Shown here piece after piece: positions 11,791 through 23,519 of a DNA stretch of 64,000 nt. The notes under the pieces are model-generated. The model was not told the origin of the DNA. It ran no database searches and worked only from the letters and a program-made list of their open reading frames with translations. This stretch comes from Chinchilla lanigera (taxonomy: Eukaryota; Chordata; Mammalia; Rodentia; Chinchillidae). The position numbers and the translations under genes were made by a program. The stretch is from contig NW_004955438.1 of assembly GCF_000276665.1 (NCBI RefSeq), positions 14,818,576 through 14,882,575 of the forward strand, read 5' to 3'. Positions within the stretch are counted from its first letter, which is position 1, and each line of letters begins with the position of its first letter.

Positions 11791-12401
11791 CTGGACAGAC
11801 TGAGTGAGCCAGTCAGTAGGTGCATGTGGGGGCTTGGGCCAGCACTGCCTGGCGGGCGGGAAGACCTCCCACTTTATCTCTAACTGGGAACGTTCATGGG
11901 AGAAAGCGCTCGCCTGCCCGTGCATAGTACACATCGCTGCTGATGAGTACTTATAATTAGCAGCTCATAGCTCACACCTCCAAACCCCCTACTTCCTGTG
12001 CTGCCTGGCCCCGGAGAGCTCCTCTGAGAAGCTCATGTATCTTACACTGGTTAGTACCCAGAGAGGTTTTGGCCAAAATAACCAGTTTATTTCTGTGTTC
12101 AGCTTTCTCCCTTTTCAGCTTCCAAACTTGGGGCCAGACCAAGAAAAAACAAATACAGGGCAATTTAATGTCCAAGGACTTTATTGTAAACCTTTGGTGA
12201 ATTTTTTTTTAAATGGATTTTGAATCATAGTGGTGCATACAGTTTTAGTCTTTCTTTTTCACTTAAACATTTTCTAATGAGCTTTCTGTGTGTCATGTAA
12301 CATTCCAAAGGTTTTGCAGCTAGTTAAATATGTGCCAAATGGCTTCTAAGGGAAGACACTTGGAACAGATTCTCTGAGACATGGCCCTGACATGGGAGAG
12401 C

Positions 12402-12402
12402 G

Positions 12403-12434
<32 letters not shown>

Positions 12435-12450
12435 GCACACACATGTGCGC
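12402..12450. repeat. CA microsatellite
   Basis: About 14 pure CA units, then GCAC and ACATGTGC variants. Confidence 0.92.
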
Positions 12451-13673
12451 ATGCACACTTAGCCACAAATACAAACCAGGTCCTCTTAAGGATTAGAATA
12501 TAAGTGTGCACTTGAGGGCATCTAAACTGATTGCTCTTGACTGAGCAGGATCACCTCGGGCTTCTTTTGGTGTTGGAGGTTGAGAAATAATTGTGAGAAA
12601 GTGAAAATAGGGAACAGGCATGGGACACTGAGGCCCCAGCCTGCCTGGAGGCTCAGAGGCTGGCAGGAGAATCTGCACCCCTCTATAGAGGTGAAAGACC
12701 AGAAGAGGAGGTAAAGGTGGACCCAGGAAGACAGGGGTCAGCCAAGTCGCCAAGGGCTGTGACAACCTCCTCAAAGGTGTTAGGGGTTTGCTTTGTAGCA
12801 CTGTAGGAAGCCACACAAAAGTTTTTAGCGTGAGGTGGCCCAATGAGATCAACATTTTAGAAGCACATGGCTGTGTGGAAGCTGGAAGGGGCAGTGACCA
12901 GGCCAGGACAGAGGAAGGGAGGCACAGGCAGGGGCCTGGATGGCTGCCAGGAGCAGGGCTGGGAGCTAAGGAAAGGGGTGGCCCCTGCTGTAGTCACTGA
13001 CACAGGAAAGGGAGCCCTGGGTGAGCCGAGGCCTTGTGAGATCGTGCTACAGTGCTGCTCCAGGAAATGTGGACAAGGGAACTGTGAAGGAGCTTGTTTA
13101 ACCATAGAGAACTAGACACAGAACGAGGCTTTGACAGAGATGGAGAAAGATCCAGAGCACAGGATCTTCAGGGCAAGAGAAGGAGGAAGATGAAGGAAAT
13201 GTGTTGGTGTCATGAGTGGCCCTGGTCTGTGTGCGCATGGGTTGCCCCCTTCAGGGACTTTGCAGCTTCAGAAAAACCTGTGTAAGAGAAAGCAGCTTGA
13301 CTCAACTGTTTTAAGGATCCATAGGCCTCTGTACAGCCACCCCTCTTTGAAGGGTGACTAGAGAAGTTGTCCAGGAGAGCCATAGGCCTGGGCAGCATGT
13401 GTCTGAAACAGTTTGCTCTCCTGTAACAGAAGACCTGAGACTGGGTAATTTATAAAGAACAGAAACTTATTTCTCACAGTTCTGGAGGCCAAGAAGTCCA
13501 AGGTTAAGTCACCAGCAGCTCTATTATCTAGTGACAGTTGGTCTCTGCTCCCAAGATGGTGCCTTGTTGTTCAAGTGTCCCGTGGAAGGAAGGGTGCTGT
13601 GTGCTCATGTGGCAGAAGGCAGATGAGCTGAGGAGCAGAAGGCTGTATGAAGTTTCTTTAAAAGGGCTCTAGG

Positions 13674-13753
13674 AGGGGCTGGGGATTTAGCTCAGTGGCA
13701 CAGCACCTGCCTGGGAAGCACAAGGTCGTGAGTTTGATTCCCCGGTACCAGAA

Positions 13754-13790
<37 letters not shown>
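13674..13790 (+). mobile_element. ID SINE with AAAT-repeat tail
   Basis: The body GGGGCTGGGGATTTAGCTCA ... GGTACCAG is followed by an expanded AAAT tail (13751-13794). A perfect 14-base target duplication (AAAAGGGCTCTAGG) flanks it at 13660-13673 and 13791-13804. The right copy overlaps the first bases of an older ID, so this is the younger insertion. Confidence 0.9.
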
Positions 13791-13792
<2 letters not shown>

Positions 13793-13794
13793 AA
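13751..13794. repeat. AAAT tetranucleotide repeat
   Basis: About ten units forming the tail of the ID at 13674. Confidence 0.95.
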
Positions 13795-13802
13795 GGGCTC
13801 TA

Positions 13803-13863
13803 GGGCTGGAGGTGTAGCTCAGTGGTACAGCCCTTAGGCCTTGGATTCGCTTCCCTGCACCAC
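13803..13863 (+). mobile_element. Older ID SINE
   Basis: A diverged ID body (GGGCTGGAGGTGTAGCTCAG to CCCTGCACCAC) sits directly behind the younger ID. Both lie inside an antisense MaLR LTR. Confidence 0.8.
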
Positions 13864-14894
13864 AGAATTAATAGTGGCCCTAACCCCATTCACAAAAACC
13901 CCACGGCCTTAGTGTCTCTTACAGAGCCTACCTCACACTGGCCTGAATTCAAACCATAGCGCTCTTTTATAAGGACACAAAAACCACTCCTAAGGGTAGA
14001 GACCTCATGATTTAATCACCTCTGAAAGACCCCCCTCTCTTGATACTGTGGTTAGGTTTCAACATACAAATATCAGGGGTCACTGATATTCATGTGATAG
14101 CAATGTGTAAAGTAGGCAGCACTTGCGTCTGGGGGCACCCACGTGCCTTTCACTGGTTCTGCCTTCCTCCCTGAACACCTGAAACCTGGAAATTCTCCAC
14201 TCAATAAACTGACTTACCCCTGTGTGTGAAAGTCTGACATTGCCATAAAGTAATGTTCTCTGCTGGGGCTCTGTGCATCTCAGCAAGCGTGAAAGCCCAG
14301 GTCTAACGTTACAGTGGCGAATGTCAGGCAGGGCAGGGCAGGGCACCTGGTCTGTAGAAGCCCGCCTCCTCCCTGTGCCCTGTGCTTGGCCAGGCCCTCC
14401 TCTCCGTAAGGCTGTGTAGTGAGCAGGGAAGTTTCATGATCCATTCCTTGGGTGTTCTTGCCTGTTTGGAGCAATCTCTCCCTGGCTGTCATGGTTTGGC
14501 AGCCTCTTGCGGGAGTGGTGGTCGCTGCATCGCCATCTGGAGCTGATGCCCCATCTCTCTGCCCCCTTCCTGGGTATCATGCTTGTTCTCCACCGCTGCA
14601 CCTGCCATGTGCTCTGCCCTCCGCTTTGGGCTGCTCTCTGTGCTCCTCTTACATCTGGTCTTCGTCGTCTTTGTCACGTGATGCATGTTTTCTCATCTTC
14701 TTTCTCCACCCAGCCTGGAAGCTTCTTCTAGCTGGGCTTGTGTCTGACAATAACTGTGATCCCCATAGCCCAGCAGAGGGCAGGGCTCACGGTAGCCACC
14801 CAGCAAGCACAGGATCCTTGATCACTTGGGTGGTAATACCTCACTCCTCTGCAGAGAGATGGCCTGGTCTGGAAGGACCAAGAGGGTTGATTTT

Positions 14895-15085
14895 AGAACC
14901 CAGTGGCCCCAAACTCAAACCACATCCCTTTGCTTTGCTCTGTTGTGAAATCTCAGCACTCTCATTCAACCCTTTGCCTCACTAAGCCTTGCCTTTCTCA
15001 ACTGTGAAATGGACTCAGAGTCATAGGTGATTAACTGGACCTATGTATGGTAGTGCCAGGCTCATAATAGGTACTCATAAAGCAT
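14895..15085 (+). repeat. MIR SINE fragment
   Basis: TTGCCTTTCTCAACTGTGAA, ATGGACTCAGAGTCATAGG, then GTAGTGCCAGGCTCATAATA. An ID is inserted just behind it. Confidence 0.65.
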
Positions 15086-15094
15086 TACTTGTAT

Positions 15095-15172
15095 GGGCTG
15101 GAGGTGTGGCTCGGTGGTAGAGTGTGTGTTTAGTGTGTGCAAGGCTCTAGGTTCAATTCCTAGCATTACACA
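15095..15172 (+). mobile_element. ID SINE
   Basis: Diverged ID body (GGGCTGGAGGTGTGGCTCGG ... GGTTCAATTCCTAGCATT). A short direct repeat, CATTACT, lies at 15083-15089 and 15178-15184. Confidence 0.8.
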
Positions 15173-15568
15173 CAAACATTACTCATCTCCATCTCTAACT
15201 GACCCCTTCCCGTGTGGCATGGATCTCATTGCTAGGAAACCTGATTTTGATCCTGTCTGGCATATAAGAAGCTGAAAGTAGCCATTCCATCCTCACAACA
15301 AGTGAAAAGGCTGAGCAAACTGAAAAAAACAAAGAATTCTTTTGGGTTTTGCAGAGAAGTGAGAACACAGAGCAAGAGACTGCCCCTCAAGTCAGAGAGG
15401 TAACAGGCCAGTTCAGAGAACTATCACCTCCCAGAGCAGAAACCCACAAACACAAATTTCCATGTGCCATTTCGGAGGTGGGGAAACCCAGCGAAGTTGC
15501 AGGGGGCCAGAAGCTCAGGGAAGGGGTGTTAGGGGACCCATGATCTAGGGGTTCTTCATTTCTGACAG

Positions 15569-15626
15569 CTTTACCAGCAGGAGCTGGACCATGTTCTCCC
15601 AGAGAATCTCTGGTACTTCAGCCAGG
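15569..15626 (+). other. Cryptic exon candidate in intron 3
   Basis: A pyrimidine-rich stretch ends TTTCTGACAG, 58 bases follow that are open in the first frame (LYQQELDHVLPENLWYFSQ), then GTAAGG. The length is not a multiple of three, so inclusion between RIN3 exons 3 and 4 would shift the frame. No homology recognised. Confidence 0.2.
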
Positions 15627-16059
15627 GTAAGGGGGAAAGGAGCTGTTGGGATTCACTGGAATATTCTGTTCTTCTGTAAGATCTGCCCTCATGAGAATCT
15701 TTAAATAGAGCTTGACCAGCAGGGGTGTTTATTAGAGAATAGCCCACCTAGGAAGAGGGAAATGCCCAATTCTAACCCATTCCAGCTGTCCCAGAGAAAA
15801 TGGAAGATGCCATGAGGCACTTGTGAAGTTCACAGTCGAGGCCCTAGCTGCCTGAGCACTGAGACTTACAGGCCTGCAAAATTCTGTCCCCACCACATCA
15901 CTCTTGGCCAGTTCATAGCAGCCCCTCTAATCTAGTGTATCATGCTGGGTCATCAGGGAAATGCTGCAAGGCACACACACGTTCTGGAGACAGAACAAGC
16001 ATTAGAACATATGCATACATGGCAGAACTGTGGGGATTATGAGACCAAGAAATTGAAGC

Positions 16060-18330
16060 AAATGTGATTCAGATGCTTAGGGCTCTGATGGATAAAATCA
16101 ACCTCACTCAAGAACAGATGGGCAATGTAAGCAGAGAGGAGGACGTTCTAAAACAGAGCCGAAAGGAAGGGTAGAGGTCAAAAGCACAGGCACCCAGATG
16201 AGGGATGCTTTGGAGGGGCTTGTGGCAGACTGGACAGGGCAGAGGAAAGAGCATCATCTGAGCCTGAGCACGGATCTACAGAAACCACTAATACTGAAGG
16301 CAAAGGGGAACAAACTGACAGAACCAGAGCAAGGTGTTCCAAGACTGCGGGCAGCTAGGAAGGGGTAACACACTCGTAGTGGAGTACCAGAAGTGGGAGA
16401 AAGAGGAAAAGGAAAAGAAGATGCATCTTAAACAACAGCAACTGAGAATTTCCCCACATTAACATTAGACACCAAACCACAGATTCTAGAACCTCAGAAG
16501 ATGTTAAACAGGACAAATGCCCCCACCCCCCAAAAAATGGAAAAAAAAAAAAAAACTAACCTAGGTATATCATTTTGAAACTACAGAACATTATAAAGGA
16601 AAACTCCTGCTATACAGTTCAAAGAATGGTATGAAATATTCAAAATGTTGACAGAATGAAAACAATAAATGTCCGTTGAAAATTCTGAACCGTGCGAAAT
16701 CATCCTTCAAAAATGGTGGAGAAATACTTTCTCAGACAAGCAAACAGTGAAAGAGGTTGTTGCTGTTAGATCTGACTTATAAATGCTAACGTTTCTTTAG
16801 GAAACTGGAATTTCCATGAAAAAACTGGCAGTGGGAAAAGGGAAGATGAAATAAAAACTTTCTTATTCTTAATCAATCTAACAGACACAGCTCACACAAA
16901 ATAACAACTGCAACAACGTACTTGACCATATAGCCATATATGTGTTCATGTGAAAGCGAAAAGAGTAACAGCAATGATACAAAGGATGGGGAGGAGAAAT
17001 TCAGATAATTGTATAATTAGAAGGTGCTCACGTTCCCTGTCAAGTATGATGTCATTTGAAAGTGTACTTGGACTACTTGTTATATAACTTGTAATCTCTA
17101 AAACAACCACTAAAATACTTTAAGAAGAAATCCCTTAAAAAGAACTATTCCTGGTACTAAAAAAAAGTTTAGAAAGAACTATGTCTAGTTCTAATAAAGG
17201 AGGGAAGAAGGAATCATGTAAAATGCTCACTTAAAATCACAAAGCAGAAACAATAGAGGAAAACAAAAACTTAACTAAAATGAAAGACACAAATAGAAAA
17301 CAGTAGATATCAAGCAACTCTTTGCTAGATGTCAGTCGAACCATGTCAGTAATGGCTTTGAATGTCAGTGGTCTAAGTACACCAATTAAAAGACATTCTG
17401 GGGGCTGGGGATATAGCTCAGTGGCATAAGCACCTGCCTGACAAGCGCAAGGTCATGAGTTCAATCCCCGGTACCACGAAAACAACAATAAAAGACAATC
17501 TGTCAGAGTGAATCAAGACACAAGACCCAACTATCTGTTGTCTACAAGAAACCCACTTTAAATACAAAGACACATCTACATTAAAGGGAAATGGGTGGAG
17601 AAAGGTATATCATGCTAACCTTAGTCAAAAGAAAGCAGGAGATGCTATTTAATTTCAGACACAGAGACTTCAGACCAAAGAAAGTTATCAAGGTAAAGAG
17701 GTACGTTATATGATGATAAAAGGTCAGTTCTCCAAGGACACATAATAATCCTTGGTGTGTGTACGCCTAACAACAGAACTTAAAAGTATTTCCAAAACTG
17801 GTAGAATGCAAAGAGAAGTAGATAAATCCACTGTTATAGCTTGGAACTTCAACTCATCTGTGTCAGAGATGGACAGATTTAGCAGGCAGAAAATCAGTCA
17901 GGACATAGCTGAACTCAACTACAACTTCTATCACCTGGATGTGATGGACATCTGTAGAACACTTCATTTAATAAGAGCACATTCTTCTCAAGCTCGCATG
18001 GAATAGTCACCAAAATAGACCTCCTTCTGGGTTATAAGAACTTAAGAAATGTAAAACAACAGAAAACATATATTGTCTGCTCTCTGATCACAGTGGAATT
18101 CAACTAAAAATCAGTAGCAGAAAGGGTGGCCAACCCCTAAGGACTTGGTGGTTAAACAATGCCTCCAAACTACACATGAATTAAAAAAGAAATCCCAAGA
18201 GAAATTCAAAAATACTTTGAAGTAAATGAAAAGGAAAACACAACTTATTAAAATATGTAAGATACAGTGAAAGCAGTGCCTGGAGGGAAATATATAGCAT
18301 TGAATGCATATATTAGAAAAGAATAAAAAC
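16060..18330 (+). mobile_element. Ancient L1M fragment (ORF1 through ORF2 endonuclease)
   Basis: The plus strand follows L1M internal sequence in order: an ORF1-like part (CAAGAACAGATGGGCAATGT, then ACCAAACCACAGATTC, ATCCTTCAAAAATGG), the inter-ORF region, and the ORF2 endonuclease segment (GACCCAACTATCTGTTGTCT, GGCAGAAAATCAGTCAGGAC, TATAGCATTGAATGCATATA). It is disabled by many stops. A piece of ORF2 survives as an 84-codon frame (17752-18006). An ID interrupts it at 17401. Confidence 0.85.
17401..17489 (+). mobile_element. ID SINE inserted in L1M
   Basis: The body GGGCTGGGGATATAGCTCAG to CCCCGGTACCAC contains a good B box (GTTCAATCC). A 13-base target duplication with one mismatch (AAAAGACATTCTG / AAAAGACAATCTG) lies at 17388-17400 and 17490-17502. 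The interrupted L1 sequence continues on both sides. Confidence 0.9.
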
Positions 18331-18388
18331 TTGGTTTCATATTTAATTTTCTTACTTTACTAACTCTGGAAAGTAGAGCAAGTTATTT

Positions 18389-18567
18389 GACTACTGATTC
18401 TTACTTCTGTCAGCCATGCAAGGATACCTTACTTCTTGGATACCTTGAAGGATACCTTGACTACTGATACCTTGACTACTATAGGATACCTTGGATACTA
18501 CTTGAACACTGTAGGATACTACTCAAAGATACCTTGACTACTGAATCTTACTTCTGTCAGCCATGCA
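18389..18567. repeat. GATACCTTGACTACT minisatellite between direct repeats
   Basis: Two 32-base copies (18389-18420 and 18536-18567) differ at one base. Between them are irregular reiterations of GGATACCTTGACTACT. Confidence 0.9.
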
Positions 18568-18668
18568 TGATACCTCCAAGGAAGTTGTTAGAACAGACAA
18601 GAAAAGCTTTGTGAAGATACCCAGACTTTGGCAGATGAGCAAGAGTGCTCTGAAGAGTGGTATGCTCA

Positions 18669-18701
18669 TTCATTCATTTATTCATTCATTCATTCATTCA
18701 T
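18669..18701. repeat. ATTC tetranucleotide repeat
   Basis: About eight ATTC units with one TTTATTC variant. Confidence 0.9.
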
Positions 18702-18938
18702 GTACCTCACACCTCTCGAGCTCTGTGTGGTGATAAGATAGGATCCACATCTTCAAATTCATGTCTGGCCAGGGTTGGGGCAAAGCAGACAGTTGTTGGA
18801 CAATGTGATCAGGGCTCTTGTGATCAAAATGAGCCAAGTGGCACAGTAAAGGAGAGGGCTGCACAGGTAGCACTGGGCGAAGGTCCCTTTGTGGGCACAG
18901 ATGTGGAACTGGATCAGAATCTGTCCTTAAAAGCTCAC

Positions 18939-19079
18939 GTGGAGCCAGGCATGGTAGGACACACTTGGGAGGCAGAGACAGGAGGATCACTGAGATTTCA
19001 AGGCCAGCCTAGGCTACATAGTGAGTCCAAGGCCAGCCTGAACTACATAGTGAGACCTTGTCTTGAAATAAAACAGAAC
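18939..19079 (+). mobile_element. B1 SINE
   Basis: B1 body with the internal duplication (GGCTACATAGTGAGTCCAAG then AACTACATAGTGAGACC). A perfect 10-base target duplication AAAAGCTCAC lies at 18929-18938 and 19080-19089. Confidence 0.9.
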
Positions 19080-19419
19080 AAAAGCTCACTTGGGCGGCTG
19101 AGTAGAGGCGGACAAGAGGAAGAAGCAAGGCAAAGTGCCTCTGTGAATGTTCTGCGTTTCTCACATCCCTGCACAGAGGCTCAGCTTGTGCTGAGCAGAT
19201 CGCCCAAGGGCTTTTAAGGAGATGTGCCTAGGAGACTTAGCTCTGGGGGAGTTCTCCCAAAAGGGAAAGTTGACTGTTACCTCTGAGCACCTTTGGCCCA
19301 CTTCCCAGATTTGCTTTGCTCAAAGCAAAGAGAGTTCCAAGCAGCTTCACCCAATGAAGTGTGAGTAGCCTTCAAGCCAGGGGAATTTGGGTGGATGTCA
19401 GTGAATTGGATTGTCTTTG

Positions 19420-19490
19420 CACTCCCCCAGTAATTCATTGTGTGACCTTAGGCAAGTCACTCAATATCTCTGAGCTTCCTGGAGAGGGCA
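19420..19490 (+). repeat. MIR SINE fragment
   Basis: TGTGTGACCTTAGGCAAGTC and ACTCAATATCTCTGAGCTTC are close to the MIR core. Confidence 0.7.
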
Positions 19491-20104
19491 ACCCTTGTCC
19501 AGAGATAGATACAAAATACCCTGGAAAGGTAAAGCTCCACACATTTCCTTAACCCTACATGTCACATGCACCTGGATTAGAAAGCCTCACCACAACCTTG
19601 GAAAATACATGTTGCTCAGCATCCAGAAAGCCCAGCTGGCCTCCTGGAAAGCCATGTTATTACACCTGTCCCACCAGCTTCTCCTTTCTGCCCAAACTTT
19701 AAGGAAGAAGCTGGAGATGAGAACTTCTGGAAAATTCCATAGAAACAGAACAAGAACATGGTGTCTTCCCTGGCTGTTTGTGTCCATCTCCCCTTATCCA
19801 TCCAGGATCAGTGGATAGTTTATACTGCTTTTATCAGCAGACCTGTTCTAACGGCCTGTGTTTTATTGTGCTTCCTTGCTGTCTCCGTCTTGGTTTCTAC
19901 AATGGCAACCTTCAGAGAACTTACTATATTAGTAGAACATTCCAGAAGGAGAAATCTCTCTTTTTCCTTTCTAGAATGTCCTTCTAATGTAGTTCCCACA
20001 CCAGGGCTGTCCTTGGCACCCACAAAAAGAGGGTTCTCCAGTTGATACCCAGCTCCCCAGTATCTAAAGCCTGAAATCTCATTCTTATTCAGCCTTTGGC
20101 TCAT

Positions 20105-20250
20105 TACTAGGGCCTGCTGTGGGGCAGGAACTGTATGGCTTTCAGTTTATCTGTCTTCACCACCTATGAATAGGTGCTACATTCTCCATTCTGCAGCTAA
20201 GGAAATTGAGCCAAAGGAGGTAACTGGGCTTTAGCTCAGGCCTGGAGATG
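20105..20250 (-). repeat. MIR SINE fragment
   Basis: TCTGCAGCTAAGGAAATTGA then GGAGGTAACTGGGCTTTAGC, reversed MIR. Confidence 0.55.
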
Positions 20251-23200
20251 CCGTGGGCAAAGCTCTTGCACCCGGGCCAGGTGGTTTCCTATCTTATCTC
20301 CTGTCTTCCTCCTCCACATGACTCCAAGTCAGGGCAGGGAAGGATGGCAGAGAGGGAAGCAGGTCAGGAAATGAAATATCCTAAGCATGGCATGTCTTGT
20401 TCTTTCCTCTTTTGGCAGAGGATTTATTTACCAGAGCACTTTGGAATTACCCTCTGAGTCTGAAGCTGAAGCTAAAAGCATGGCATTGTTCATTGCAGAG
20501 AGCCCGAGTCAGGCAGGAAGGTGGCTTCAAGAAGGACAGCCCTGGGAGGAAGGTCACCAAGTTCCCAGCCTCCTGATGGTCAAGGGAAGGTGGACTTGTT
20601 TCTGGATTATGGCTTTGTAGCACACAGAAACTGAATCAGACCTGATTTAGAGATCAGCCGTGTGTATACTCTTCCCAGCCTGGGGAGAAGTGCGTTAGGG
20701 AAATTGGCCAAGGTGGTAAGTCAGGCTTGTTTTGCCTGGAGAGGGAAACATTGCCCCTCACACTGCTGCTTCGATTCTTTTCCTTCACTGCTCTTGCCTG
20801 GGCACCAAGCACCTTGGAACTTCATAGGATCCTCAAGTTGAAGCGGCTGCTTTCTGGGCATCCTTGAGGGGTCCTTCTATGGTACTTGGGGCTGCCCTCT
20901 CTGTCAGGATGATACCCTGGACAACCTCACCACCACCAATCTCTGTTCCTGCAGAAAGCCAAGTGTTTTTTCCTGATGAATCCAGTGGAAGACATCTCCT
21001 AGGACCTGCAGTGTGGGCCGGGAGCAGGCAGGACTGAATTTCCTGATGTGCAGCTGGCATGGGACCGTGCACCTCTGCTTGGCATCCCCCTCCATCCCGC
21101 CATCTTGCCTTCTCTGAGATGACCACCCTGTCTCTCACTCTTTAAGGAGTCTTCCCTGACACTTGGCAAGTCCCAGGTCTGTCCAGTGCCCCCTTCTGTC
21201 TTGGCATCTGAATCTATAGTTTAGTTCACAGACAAAGTCTCATTTGCATTGTCTCCATCTGTCCTACCTCCCTTCCTCAGACTGTGGAAGCCTCATTTTC
21301 ACACTTGCTCAATAGGGAAGAGCAGCTTCCAAGGGAGGCGTCTTTTGTTTTAGCATGAGCAGTGTCATGGGGAGTCACCACCGTGTGACATCATGTGAGT
21401 CTCAGAAAGAGTACTTTCAGGAAACGCAAACCCCATGAAGCATGTGGAAGGTCCTAGACCTGCGACAATGAAAAGATAGGAGGTCTGGGCCCTGCATTTC
21501 AGGAGTATCACTGGGGCCAAACAGAGGCAGATTCTAGAATCAGAATCTAGACCCAAGAGAGCACTAGAATCAATTGGAAAGCGCCTGGGCTAACCCCGTC
21601 CTGGCAGGGATGCACAGTTTCTGGGCATGTTTCCCCACCCATGCAATGGTGGGGCGGGGTGACAAGAGCTATCGCTGAAGAGTCCTTCCTTTCTGGCTCT
21701 CAGTGTTTCCCTGTCCTGAGCAGTGACGAGGCTATTTGGAAGGGCCTCTGCTTGGACCCCTAGCCATAGCTCTGGGGTCCCTGTCCCTTTCCTGTAAGCT
21801 TCCAGCCAAAGGTGTTTGGGCAAAGCTCATGGATGGAGGCTTGGGCCAGCTGAGACATGTGCAGTGGGTGACTGGGCTGTGGCATCATCTCAGAGCACGT
21901 AGGTGCCAGAGCTGGGCCTGAACCTCTGGGCCACAGAAGTCCAGAGAAGTTGCTCCCCTCACTGTTTCACCCTGGGGAATGGGGAAGCAATTTGCATCTG
22001 CTTCAGCAGAATAGGCCTTTGGGTAGACTGGTGATTGCAACTGCCCATCCTTCCTCTGTCCCACCACAAACTGGTCAAGTGTGGTACCCGTGGCAACTAC
22101 AATGTTACTGGACAGCAGGGGCCCCCACCAAAACGCAACTGTGATCTTCAAAACGGGGAAGAAGTTGCAGTGGGCTGCAGGGAGACCACAGGGAGCCAAA
22201 GCTGGGAAGGCCCTGGAAAGAGTGGGCACCTCCTCCCTACTCGCCCATTAGGCCCTGCGCACACATCCTCCCTCCCGCTGCCCAGCTAGGAGCTGCTCCC
22301 AGCCTCTCGTCTCTTTGGCTTTTTGTCCTCAGGGTCAGTCTGTACTGCTGCCCTTTCCTTCAAGGACCCAGCTTGGTGATTCCCTTTTAGGAAAGAGGGG
22401 TGCAGTCAAGATCCATCAGGATCAGGTATTCCAAGCCTTTTTCCTGGTGAAAGGGAGATTCAGAGGAGGTTGATGCAGTGCTGTCACATAAGGATTGGGA
22501 AGAGGCCACTGGCTAGGCCCACCGAAGTTCCTCCATCCTAGCCAGGTGTAATGGAGTCTTTTTCTGCAAGTACTGACCCTCTGAGAAGTCAGGCATTCTG
22601 CCGCTCCTGTGGTGGTGGTGTCTAGCCTCTCTTCGCACGCTGTGGTGAGTTTTCTGCTAGTGTAGTTCTAATCCATCCAGTGCTCATTCCATAAGTCTGC
22701 ACACTGAGGACTCACTATAGGCATGGTTTCTCTTTTCTAAACGTTTTCAAAAAACACCTCTCCCAGCCCACCCAACCACATTTCTAGTCATCCAAAGAGA
22801 ATAAGCAGATTGTTTTGCATCTGTGCCATCCCCCAGGAGTTCCAGATAGTCCCCCTGGACTATGACGTCAACAAAGTCTTAGTCATCCTTCTAACTGTGA
22901 GGTTCCCAATCAATTTTTCTAGCCATTTACCTGTCCTTCACTTCTACAGGCTATGAGGACAATCTGTGATTACTGGTGGATGAAAGCATAATGAAAATGT
23001 CCTAGCCAAAGGGTAACTCTGGCAAAGCTCTTCAAATGGGAGTCACAACTGGAAAATATATTAAGAAACTCTTATTGGTGGTCAAATGTATTAGAATAGT
23101 AATCTCTGGGACTATCAAAGCTGTTTGCTGAAATGGAAAATTAAGTCTGTGTTCCTTGAGGCAGTGTACACTTCACAAATAATAATCCTTGCAGTGATTT

Positions 23201-23519
23201 TCATGTAATGGTCTCTGTAATGGTTTTAATGTAATGGTTTGCAAGTGATATATCTGACAGGGCCAGGCTTAAGTTCCCAGATATACCTATGAGAGAAATT
23301 AATAGCGTCAATAGGATTGCGGAGGAGATTTTGGCTTAGATAGAAAAAATAATTGATTAAAGACCCATGGTATGTTACCTATATCAATAGAAGAATTGAC
23401 TTCATTACAGCAAGTAGGAAATACCCTTACTGAATGATTTATACAATACCAGTTGAACCCCTGCAGTTCTGCAGACAGCAAAGGTTTGGGCAACATTCTT
23501 ATTCTAAATTCTTAAATAG

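Larger units (their letters stand above)
13420..14085 (-). mobile_element. MaLR-type LTR, antisense, with nested IDs
   Basis: The plus strand reads GAGACTGGGTAATTTATAAA, TTCTCACAGTTCTGGAGGCC, then after the two IDs CCTCATGATTTAATCACCTC and AGGTTTCAACATA. This is the reverse complement of MST/MLT1-type LTRs. The two IDs and their tails account for 13674-13863. Confidence 0.75.

Noticed and set aside
14452..14985. 177-codon frame on the plus strand
   Set aside because: No recognisable domain, ends inside a MIR, and no splice or promoter context.
17401..17489. tRNA gene
   Set aside because: A and B boxes belong to an ID SINE with target duplication and A-rich tail, not a foldable tRNA with an anticodon arm.
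17752..18006. Small plus-strand gene
   Set aside because: Remnant of L1 ORF2 endonuclease.
18657..19217. 186-codon frame on the plus strand
   Set aside because: It is an ATTC repeat plus a B1 SINE.
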